A stretch of DNA of 64,000 nt from the NCBI GenBank assembly GCA_902780135.1, contig CACZEK010000014.1:1-64000 (forward strand). Direction: 5' to 3'. This DNA is from an uncultured bacterium (GTDB taxonomy: Bacteria > Verrucomicrobiota > Lentisphaeria > Victivallales > UBA1829). Within the stretch, counting starts at the first letter, position 1. The number at the start of each line of letters is the position of its first letter. This document shows, one piece after another, positions 35,901-41,621 of the stretch. Under the pieces are notes generated by a model. It had not been told where the DNA came from. It did no database searches and was given only the letters and a program-made list of their open reading frames with translations. Made by a program: the position numbers and the translations under genes.

Positions 35901-36323
35901 GAACTCTACCTCGATTTCCTGAGCTTCGCGGTCGAGCCGCCGCAGGGCATGATCGCCGCCGGCATCCCGCTCGACTACATCGAATCGCCGCGCATGCGCC
36001 TGCACTGCTACCGCAGGCTCGCGATGTTCACCTCGGAACACGACCTCGACGCGTTTGCGTCCGAGCTGCGCGACCGGTTCGGCCCGGTCCCGGAGCAGGT
36101 CGACCATTTCCTGATGTCCTGCCGGATCCGCCTCGCCGCCGCGGCCGCGGGCATCACGAACGTGACCTGCCGCGACAACCTGGTGTATCTGGAGAAGAAC
36201 AAGCGCATGCTCCGGCGCGACGGCATGATCCCGGCGATCCTGCCGCGCTCGACCCCCGCGCAGAAACTGAAACTCGTCCTGCGGACCGTGCGGGAATTCG
36301 TCCCGCGCGCGGAACAGGTTTGA
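32964..36323 (+). CDS. mfd: Transcription-repair coupling factor Mfd
   Basis: 1119 residues. The UvrB-homology part has GIPGEFARRGGLIDIFSSS. The RNA-polymerase-interacting CarD-like domain starts near AGDLEEGDYAVHLNYGICRYRG. The translocase motor has GDVGYGKTELAMR (Walker A), DEEQRFG (DEEQ box), TMTATPIPRTLHM, ESGIDIPNANTIIIERADRFG and QLRGRVGRW. A C-terminal UvrA-binding region follows. Mfd removes stalled RNA polymerase and recruits UvrABC. GAGCGGA precedes the ATG. It is divergent from rpoD and is followed at 30 bp by a macro-domain gene. Confidence 0.96.
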   Translation: MKKRAWKSTFFKLISKTNKMPGRIGPLEPDMMPVALLCLAGAKSGKRPLFYVTASQSRAEQCRDDLSAWSEVAGKMFSVHALPDGSTRRQSLLQADSPRAEALHRLLLEPPDIFFGSVTSLTSPAPVPRLMRESELELKVGDEMDLAALAERLVEMGYDDEVEVGIPGEFARRGGLIDIFSSSETAPARVEFFGDTIDSIRLFRPDTQMSTGKVDSYRVILRSGSGGDGTVVNGTQYASAPAFEYLLENDSVLVEEAPGEIRTHLSRYGTPEEAAQWAAFEEKMKTEGRLVAFEDAAGAAVPDGGPCEAFPCYSTGRDAMAAAAGHEFASGADADGRALDQAFSVLAQQLTATRIRQWLEEKTHVTLLVGPDSDPHQVRRWILDHGLCENELLTVEEGAVPCGFFLPKEKLAVLTIRELFALPYRRRSMTRELQIEDDTPRTEPVSREDEAGVISAGDLEEGDYAVHLNYGICRYRGLDVIEAAGARAEMILLEFGDDQLLRIPVRQAHLVTRYVGSKNTRITLSRINSSRWSKACDEARHSVRNLAFEMLKIQAMRMKQSGTAFPEDDPEQLLFEQAFPFKETPDQLRAAAEIKADMESPRPMDRLLCGDVGYGKTELAMRAACKCALAGRQTAMLVPTTVLAQQHYFTFRERFAGTGIVIEQLSRFKTKPEQQKILERLGRGQIDIVIGTHRLVQNDVEFKDLGLVIIDEEQRFGVLHKDRLKHLRATVDVLTMTATPIPRTLHMSLSGIRDLSTLMNAPVNRLPIRTVFAQYEPNLVRVAIERELNRGGQVYYLHNRVKSIEKAALEIGAMFPDVPLGVAHGQMDKSELEDVMSSFIEGKTKILVCTSIIESGIDIPNANTIIIERADRFGLAELYQLRGRVGRWVRQAYAYLFLPKDGILTGDARKRIAAIRRYTHLGAGFQLAMSDLEIRGAGNILGEEQSGQINAVGFHLYCTLLRDCVALFKGEKLPTAPDCELYLDFLSFAVEPPQGMIAAGIPLDYIESPRMRLHCYRRLAMFTSEHDLDAFASELRDRFGPVPEQVDHFLMSCRIRLAAAAAGITNVTCRDNLVYLEKNKRMLRRDGMIPAILPRSTPAQKLKLVLRTVREFVPRAEQV

Positions 36324-36353
36324 TTTTTTGAACGTACAGAAGGAGGCCGCACC

Positions 36354-36860
36354 ATGAAGATGACAGCAGTCCTGAACGACATCACGAGGCTCGACGTCGA
36401 CGCGATCGTCAACGCCGCGAACTGTTCCCTGCTGGGCGGCGGCGGAGTCGACGGCGCCATTCACCGCGCCGCCGGACGCCGTCTCTACGAAGCCTGCCTG
36501 AAGTTCGGCGGCTGCCGCACCGGAGAGGCGCGCATCACGCCCGGATTCGATCTGCCCGCCCGCTTCGTGATCCATACGCCCGGACCCGTCTGGCGCGGCG
36601 GCGGACACGGCGAACCCGACCTGCTGCGTTCGTGCTACCTGAACTCGCTCGCGCTGGCGGAGGAAAACGGCTGCCGCGTGGTGGCGTTTCCGGGCATCAG
36701 CATCGGCGTGTACCGTTACCCGCTTGAGGCGGCGGTGAGGATCGCCGTGGACGCGGTCGGCACGTGGGGCGGGAACCTGCCGGAAGAGGTCGTGTTCTGC
36801 GCGTTTTCCGAAAACGTGCTGGAGGCGTACCGGCGCGCGCTGGACGCGTTCCGTTCCTGA
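36354..36860 (+). CDS. Macro-domain protein (ADP-ribose hydrolase type)
   Basis: 168 residues, the size of a single macro domain. Hallmarks are [27 protein letters not shown] (the ADP-ribose loop), [12 protein letters not shown] and [14 protein letters not shown]. This is the MacroD/YmdB class, which removes ADP-ribose from proteins or deacetylates O-acetyl-ADP-ribose. AAGGAGG lies 7 bases before the ATG. It follows mfd on the same strand, suggesting a shared transcript, though a repair link is only inference. A repeat cluster starts shortly after its stop. Confidence 0.92.
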   Translation: MKMTAVLNDITRLDVDAIVNAANCSLLGGGGVDGAIHRAAGRRLYEACLKFGGCRTGEARITPGFDLPARFVIHTPGPVWRGGGHGEPDLLRSCYLNSLALAEENGCRVVAFPGISIGVYRYPLEAAVRIAVDAVGTWGGNLPEEVVFCAFSENVLEAYRRALDAFRS

Positions 36861-36897
36861 CTGTTTGAACAGAAAAAGGGGGGCACCGGGCAAATTG

Positions 36898-36985
36898 TAC
36901 CGTCGCGCAGCACGGCACTGCCGCAGTGTGTCCTTCGTGCGCAAGCGAAGCTGAGCGCACAGCCTCAGTGGAGGACATGTCCTCC
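36898..36985. repeat. Bipartite hairpin repeat cluster C between convergent genes
   Basis: GTACCGT/ACGGCAC with loop CGCGCAGC (36898-36918, one mismatch), CACTGC-C-GCAGTG (36916-36928), GTGCGC/GCGCAC around a 12-nt loop (36937-36960, identical to 39608-39631) and the perfect palindrome GAGGACATGTCCTC (36971-36984). It ends one base before the stop of the methyltransferase gene. Confidence 0.75.
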
Positions 36986-37750
36986 TCAGAACATGCGGCG
37001 GACGTATTCGAAGAGGATGACGGTGGCGGCCTGCGCCACGTTCAGGGATTCCGCGTCGCCGGGCATCGGGATGTTCAGCCCGCGCGAGTTTTCGAGTTCG
37101 GCGACGCCCGTCGCCTCGCAGCCGAGGATGATCGCGCTGCGGTCGAAGAGGTCCGGCTCCAGAAAGACGTTGCCGCCGCTCGCCGGAAGCGTCCGGTAGC
37201 AGGTCTTCACGCCGAGCTTGCGGAGGTCCGCGGCGAGTTCCGTCAGGTCGCCGCCGTACCGGATCTTCAGGGCGAACTGCGCGCCGGACGCGGACCGCAC
37301 GACTTTGTCGGAGAACGGGTCGGCGGTGCCGCGCGTGAGCCAGACTTCGTGCAGCCCGACGGCGCGCGCCGTGCGCAGGATCGTGCCGAAATTGCCGGGG
37401 TCGCCCACGCGGTCGAGCACGAGCGCGAAGGGGTCCGCCATGGGACGGTCAAGCGGGACGGGTTCCGGGCGGCGCGACAGCACGAGGATGCCCTGCGAAT
37501 GCACCGTGGGCGCGATGCGGTCGAATTCGGATTGAGGTAAAATGACGGGTTCGACGGGCGAGGGGAAGGGCAGGGGGGTGTCTTCGCGGAGGATGACGAG
37601 TTCGACGAGGCCCGGCGCGAGCGTGACGACTTCGCGGGAGGCGCGGAGACCGTCGCAGAAACAGTATTCGGAATCGCGGCGGCCGTGGCGCGTGCGGAGC
37701 GCGCGGAGCAGCGATTCGGTGCGTCTGGTGAGGCCGCCGGATTCAGGCAT
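36986..37750 (-). CDS. SpoU/TrmH-family RNA 2'-O-methyltransferase
   Basis: 254 residues. An N-terminal substrate-binding domain (1-95) is followed by the SPOUT knot domain with VLDRVGDPGNFGTILRTARA (motif 1), IILGCEATGV (motif 2, normally GxExxG) and IPMPGDAESLNVAQAATVIL (motif 3). These enzymes methylate ribose in tRNA or 23S rRNA with SAM. The target cannot be told; the length fits the RlmB/TsnR type. It lies 19 bp after the TPR gene and is probably in the same transcript. Confidence 0.9.
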   Translation of the reverse strand: MPESGGLTRRTESLLRALRTRHGRRDSEYCFCDGLRASREVVTLAPGLVELVILREDTPLPFPSPVEPVILPQSEFDRIAPTVHSQGILVLSRRPEPVPLDRPMADPFALVLDRVGDPGNFGTILRTARAVGLHEVWLTRGTADPFSDKVVRSASGAQFALKIRYGGDLTELAADLRKLGVKTCYRTLPASGGNVFLEPDLFDRSAIILGCEATGVAELENSRGLNIPMPGDAESLNVAQAATVILFEYVRRMF

Positions 37751-37769
37751 CCGAAGGGAGACCCGGAGG

Positions 37770-38585
37770 TCAGGCGGCGGGCTGTTCGGCGGGCTTCGCT
37801 TCGGCGGCGGGAGCCGTTTCGGCGGGCTTTTCAGCCGGGGCCGTGACGGACGCCGCGGCCTGCGGATGAAGCTTCTCGTCGAGCTGTTTGGCGAGTCCCG
37901 CCCAGTAGCCGTAGACGGTGGAGGAACCCTGCGCTGCGGCGGCCGCGAGGTTGATGTTCTTCAGCGCGGCGTCGGCCTTCATCATCTGGTCGAGGCCGGA
38001 GAAGATGCGCGCGGCGGCGTAGGAGGCTTCCACGCGGAGGTCTTCGGGCGTCTGGGAGAGGCCGGCGATGCGTTCGAACTCGGTCGCGGCGTCTTCCTTC
38101 TTGCCGAGCTGTTCGAGGATGTAGGCGGCGTCGAGCGCGGAACGGATCTTGATGAACGTTTCCGCCTTGGACGAGGAGGCGACGGCGAGGAGCTGTTCGC
38201 GGGCTTTCTCCAGGTCGCCGGGCTGATCGCTGAGGATGAGGTCGCCCGCGAGGCGGAGGCGCGCGAAATCCGCGGCCTTGTTGCCCGAATGCTTCGCGAT
38301 GGCGGCTTCGAGTTCGGCGATGCTGCCGGCGTTGGCGAGTTCGCGGCGTGCGGAGAGTTCCGCGCGCTGGATCGCGCCCTGGATGATGATGATGACGGAA
38401 ACGAGCACGGCGAACGCGCAGACGCCGATGATGGCTTTCTTCCAGTTCACAGCCATCCACATTTCGAATTCGTCCAGCATCGTGGAAATGGCGGGCTCCT
38501 CCTGCGAGGGCGCGGGGCGCTTGTGCTGCTGGGCGGCGGCGAGCTGTTCGAAGGACTCGATTTTCTTCTTGTTTTTGTTTGCCAT
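37770..38585 (-). CDS. Single-pass membrane protein with TPR-like helices (YfgM-like)
   Basis: 271 residues. A charged N-terminus, one TM helix (about 50-70, WKKAIIGVCAFAVLVSVIIII), then helical repeats (ARLRLAGDLILSDQPGDLEKAREQLL ...) and a Pro/Ala/Glu-rich tail of about 35 residues. This layout fits the YfgM/TPR_21 family, which attaches to the Sec translocon and periplasmic chaperones. The TPR domain would face the periplasm. A strong promoter lies at 38634-38662 and the methyltransferase gene follows. Confidence 0.75.
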   Translation of the reverse strand: MANKNKKKIESFEQLAAAQQHKRPAPSQEEPAISTMLDEFEMWMAVNWKKAIIGVCAFAVLVSVIIIIQGAIQRAELSARRELANAGSIAELEAAIAKHSGNKAADFARLRLAGDLILSDQPGDLEKAREQLLAVASSSKAETFIKIRSALDAAYILEQLGKKEDAATEFERIAGLSQTPEDLRVEASYAAARIFSGLDQMMKADAALKNINLAAAAAQGSSTVYGYWAGLAKQLDEKLHPQAAASVTAPAEKPAETAPAAEAKPAEQPAA

Positions 38586-38629
38586 GGTGCGATATGTCCT
38601 GAAAAAGAGTTGGCGTTTTTAGTTGATTC

Positions 38630-39181
38630 TTATAATATAGCGCATCCGGCGCGTAAAATCAACTCGAAAACCCCGGAACGCAAACCTTTTTTCGCTTTTT
38701 GACCGCCTTTTGACTTCGATGGAACAAAAAAACACCCGTGCCGTCGAAGATGCCGGTCCCGCAGCCCCCGGATCACCGGGGAAAAATACTTGTAGATCTT
38801 TTCCTTCAGCATCGCGTGTGCCGCGTCGGACCATTTCACGCGGATGCGGAGTTTGTCGCCGGCGCGGGAGAGCGCGCCGAAGCCCAGGGCGGCGACGCCC
38901 TGCGGGAACATCCGCGCGGTCTCGGCTTCGTCGAGGTTCTTCCGGTTGGCGAGTTCGTACAGGTAATGCTCCGAGTCCACCGGGATCTGCTCGCCTTTCT
39001 TTTCGTGGTAGGCGAGGATGTCGTCGAGGTCGCCGGAGGTCAGCCGGACGGAGCCGTCCCGCCCGTTGCGGCAGAACCGCGTGTCGCCGACCGAAAAGAG
39101 CGTCCATTCGACGGGCACGCCCGATTCGTCGTGCGCGACGTCCGGGCCGGACGCGGACAATGCGATCCAGTTTTCGTTCAT
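38630..39181 (-). CDS. Orphan Mu gpI-like phage protease, C-terminally truncated
   Basis: 183 residues resembling the N-terminal half of the Mu-like prophage I protein (capsid protease/scaffold, normally about 350). Matching features are WIALSASGPDVAHDESG at the start, a central VDSEHYLYELANRK (DYEH-type region), then ALGFGALSRAGDKLRIRVKW and the hallmark KIYKYFSPV. After this block the sequence turns into a basic, unrelated tail and stops inside the promoter of the TPR gene. No other capsid, terminase or integrase gene is near. It looks like a prophage fossil. I cannot tell whether it is still expressed; GAAAGG lies upstream of the ATG. Confidence 0.55.
   Translation of the reverse strand: MNENWIALSASGPDVAHDESGVPVEWTLFSVGDTRFCRNGRDGSVRLTSGDLDDILAYHEKKGEQIPVDSEHYLYELANRKNLDEAETARMFPQGVAALGFGALSRAGDKLRIRVKWSDAAHAMLKEKIYKYFSPVIRGLRDRHLRRHGCFFVPSKSKGGQKAKKGLRSGVFELILRAGCAIL
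38634..38662 (-). promoter_or_regulatory. Promoter of the TPR-methyltransferase operon
   Basis: Minus strand: TTGATT (38657-38662), 17 bp, TATATT (38634-38639). It lies inside the last codons of the phage-protease fragment. Confidence 0.75.
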
Positions 39182-39236
39182 TTTTGTGCAGCCCTTTCAT
39201 TTTGTCCGTTTTTTTTGAAAAAATTGCGCAAACCGT

Positions 39237-39264
39237 TTGACTTTTGGAAAAACAGAGTTATTTT
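39237..39264 (+). promoter_or_regulatory. Orphan promoter-like sequence
   Basis: TTGACT (39237-39242), 16 bp, TATTTT (39259-39264), followed by TATAAC. It points into a 600-bp region with no plus-strand gene, so it may be a relic or drive a non-coding transcript through the hairpin array. Confidence 0.35.
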
Positions 39265-39560
39265 ATAACTGGAATCGCCATAGTGGGATAAATATTCGTA
39301 AGTCCAGCGGCCCATGGTTCGCCCATGGCTCAAACTTGGCAGGTCCGGGTGGTAACGGCCCGGCATGGCGGTTCTGATTTTTTATACTCTGTTGAACCGG
39401 TTTTTGTATTGCTCCGATGCGCTGCAATGCGCATCCACGATTTTCCCAGTGTCCGTCCACGCCTTTCCGTTTCAGCGTGACATATCCGGTCCCGTCAAGC
39501 GCCTCGACGTTGATAATGTTGTTTTCCCCGGCGACGGGCGTTTGGAGCCTGCAGCATTTC
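39263..39560 (-). pseudogene. Possible decayed coding segment next to phage fragment
   Basis: One minus-strand frame reads through without stops and its upstream half looks protein-like (GENNIINVEALDGTGYVTL then KRKGVDGHWENRG). It has no start codon with a ribosome site and its front is lost in the hairpin array. The downstream half is Pro-rich and less convincing. It may be more of the same prophage scar. I recognise no family. Confidence 0.2.
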
Positions 39561-39562
39561 CC

Positions 39563-39874
39563 GTCCGCCGGTGCAGCGGCGGACTACCGCAGTTGAGGCT
39601 TTGCCTCGTGCGCAAGCGAAGCTGAGCGCACACCGCAAGCGGTGCTGATACAGTGCTTGGCTACGCTCAAGCACACCGCAAGCGGTGCTGATACAGTGCT
39701 TGGCTACGCTCAAGCACATGGTATGTATATGTCTTCGTCCGCCAGCGTAGCGGCGGACTACCGCAGTCGAGGCTTTGCTTCGTGCCGTCGCGTAGCACGG
39801 CACTACCGCAGTTGAGGCTTTGCCTCACGTGCCCGAGCGGAGCCGGGCACTACCCAAGTCGAGGCATCCGCCTC
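39563..39874. repeat. Bipartite hairpin repeat cluster D, the largest array
   Basis: At least thirteen hairpins in 312 bp. Four forward units have 7-bp-arm hairpins at 39563-39584, 39737-39758, 39782-39803 and 39829-39850, each followed by a 10-nt spacer near TACCGCAGTY and a GAGGC/GCCTC hairpin. Two reverse units form an exact 43-bp tandem duplication (39631-39673 and 39674-39716). Loops read AGCGTAGC or its complement GCTACGCT. The last hairpin ends one base before the guaA stop codon. Confidence 0.9.
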
Positions 39875-39875
39875 G

Positions 39876-41420
39876 TCATTCCCATTCGATGGTTCCCGGG
39901 GGCTTGGACGTGATGTCGTAGACGACGCGGTTCACGCCGTCGACCTCGTTGATGATGCGGTTGGAGATTCGCGCGAGGAGGGGATAGGGGAGACGGACCC
40001 AGTCGGCGGTCATGCCGTCGCGGCTTTCGACCGCGCGGATGGCGATGGCGTCCTCATAGGTGCGTTCGTCGCCCATGACGCCGACGGAGCGCACGGGGAG
40101 GAAGACGGCGAAGGTCTGCCAGATCTTGTAGTAGAGGTTCGCCTTCTTCATCTCGTCGACGATGATCCTGTCCGCGCCGCGGAGCACGGCGAGCTTGCCG
40201 GGGGTGACTTCGCCGACGCAGCGGACGGCGAGTCCGGGGCCGGGGAACGGCTGGCGCATGACCATCTCCTCGGGGAGTCCGAGCTGGCGGCCGACCTCGC
40301 GCACCTCGTCCTTGAAGAGGCGGGAAAGCGGCTCAAGCAGCTTGAACTGCATGTGTTTCGGGAGGCCGCCGACGTTGTGGTGGCTCTTGATGACGGCGCT
40401 CGGGTTGCCGTCGATGGAGATGCTTTCGATGACGTCCGGGTAGGTGGTGCCCTGGGCGAGGAAGGTAACGTCGGGGATGTTCGCGCAGGCGTCGTTGAAG
40501 ACCTGGATGAACTCGCCGCCGATGATCTTGCGCTTGCGTTCGGGCTCGGTGACGCCGGCGAGCTTCGAGAGGAAGCGGTCGGTGGCGTCGACGTACACGA
40601 GCGACATCTTGAACGTGCCGCCGAAGAGCTCGCGGACGCGCTCCGGCTCGTCCTTGCGGAGCAGGCCGTTGTTCACGAAGACGCAGGTGAGCTGGTCGCC
40701 GATCGCCTTGTGGATGAGCGCGGCCGCCACGGAGGAATCGACGCCGCCGGAGAGGCCGAGGATCACGTTCGCGGAGCCGACGGTCTCGCGGATCTCCGCC
40801 ACGGAGCGTTCGATGAAGTCGGACATGGTCCAGTTCGCGGAACAGCCGCAGATGCCGAGGCAGAAGTTTTCGATGACGAGCGGGCCCATGGGGGAGTGGA
40901 CGACTTCGGGGTGGAACTGGATGCCGAAGAGGCGGCGGTCCAGGTCCTGCACGGCGGCGAACTCGGTGTTGTCGGTCTTCGCGCAGGTCTTGAACCCTTC
41001 GGGCAGGCGCGTCACCTTGTCGCCGTGGGACATCCACATCTGGGTTTCGGCGGGGACGTCCTCGAAGAGCGGGGACGCGGCGGTGGTCGTGACGATCGCC
41101 TTGCCGTATTCGCGGGCGTCGCCGTGCGCCACTTCGCCGCCGAGCGTTTCGACCATGAGCTGGAGGCCGTAGCAGATGCCCAGCACCGGGATGCCGAGCT
41201 TGAAGATGCCGGGGTCGCATTTCGGGGCGTTCGCCTGGTACACGCTCGCGGGGCCGCCGCTCAGGATGATGCCCGCGGGCGCGGCGGCGCGGATCTCCTC
41301 CGCCGGGGTCCTGTAGGAGACGATCTTGCTGTAGACATGGAGTTCGCGGACGCGCCGTGCGATGAGCTGGCTGTACTGGGATCCGAAATCCAGCACGAGA
41401 ATGGTTTCAGGATGGTTCAT
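39876..41420 (-). CDS. guaA: GMP synthase (glutamine-hydrolysing)
   Basis: 514 residues. The N-terminal class I glutamine amidotransferase has the nucleophile loop GICYGLQL and catalytic HPE (FHPEVVHS). The ATP pyrophosphatase domain has SGGVDSS, and the C-terminal dimerisation domain ends with the family's typical PPGTIEWE. The enzyme aminates XMP to GMP with glutamine and ATP. It is monocistronic. A perfect 21-bp palindrome lies 33 bp upstream of the ATG, and the large hairpin array abuts its stop. Confidence 0.97.
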   Translation of the reverse strand: MNHPETILVLDFGSQYSQLIARRVRELHVYSKIVSYRTPAEEIRAAAPAGIILSGGPASVYQANAPKCDPGIFKLGIPVLGICYGLQLMVETLGGEVAHGDAREYGKAIVTTTAASPLFEDVPAETQMWMSHGDKVTRLPEGFKTCAKTDNTEFAAVQDLDRRLFGIQFHPEVVHSPMGPLVIENFCLGICGCSANWTMSDFIERSVAEIRETVGSANVILGLSGGVDSSVAAALIHKAIGDQLTCVFVNNGLLRKDEPERVRELFGGTFKMSLVYVDATDRFLSKLAGVTEPERKRKIIGGEFIQVFNDACANIPDVTFLAQGTTYPDVIESISIDGNPSAVIKSHHNVGGLPKHMQFKLLEPLSRLFKDEVREVGRQLGLPEEMVMRQPFPGPGLAVRCVGEVTPGKLAVLRGADRIIVDEMKKANLYYKIWQTFAVFLPVRSVGVMGDERTYEDAIAIRAVESRDGMTADWVRLPYPLLARISNRIINEVDGVNRVVYDITSKPPGTIEWE

Positions 41421-41452
41421 AACGCTTTTTCCAGGGTGGTCAGAAAAAAAAG

Positions 41453-41473
41453 AGTATCATATAATATGATACT
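41453..41473. promoter_or_regulatory. Perfect 21-bp palindrome upstream of guaA, operator candidate
   Basis: Arms AGTATCATAT and ATATGATACT around a single A. It contains -10-like TATTAT on the minus strand and sits 33 bp before the guaA start. It could be an operator overlapping the promoter. Confidence 0.5.
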
Positions 41474-41548
41474 GAAATGAAAAAAAATCCAGTCCGGAAC
41501 GGTAGATTTTCGGAAAAAAAGAGCCGGGATCTCTTCAGCCGGGGAAAG

Positions 41549-41584
41549 GAAAAAGCCCCCGCCGCATAGGATGCTGACGGAGGC
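41549..41584 (-). terminator. Terminator after the AIDA-like adhesin gene
   Basis: An imperfect GC-rich hairpin (GCC/GGC, CCG/CGG and GCAT/ATGC stem segments, 41555-41584) is followed on the minus strand by CTTTTTCC. It lies about 40 bp after the stop at 41622. Confidence 0.5.
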
Positions 41585-41621
41585 GTTTGTTTTTTTGAGG
41601 ATCGCTGTTTTCAGCGGCGGA

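Noticed and set aside
33195..36944. A 1249-codon minus-strand frame over mfd and the macro gene
   Set aside because: Antisense shadow of mfd, which has all family motifs; the translation has no recognisable domain.
39495..39803. A 102-codon minus-strand frame inside cluster D
   Set aside because: The translation is simply the repeat read through; internal peptide repeats follow the hairpins.
39563..39874. CRISPR array
   Set aside because: Units are self-complementary, adjoin without unique spacers of constant length, and no cas genes are present.
39563..39874. Integron attC array
   Set aside because: No GTTRRRY core sites, no cassettes between units and no integrase.
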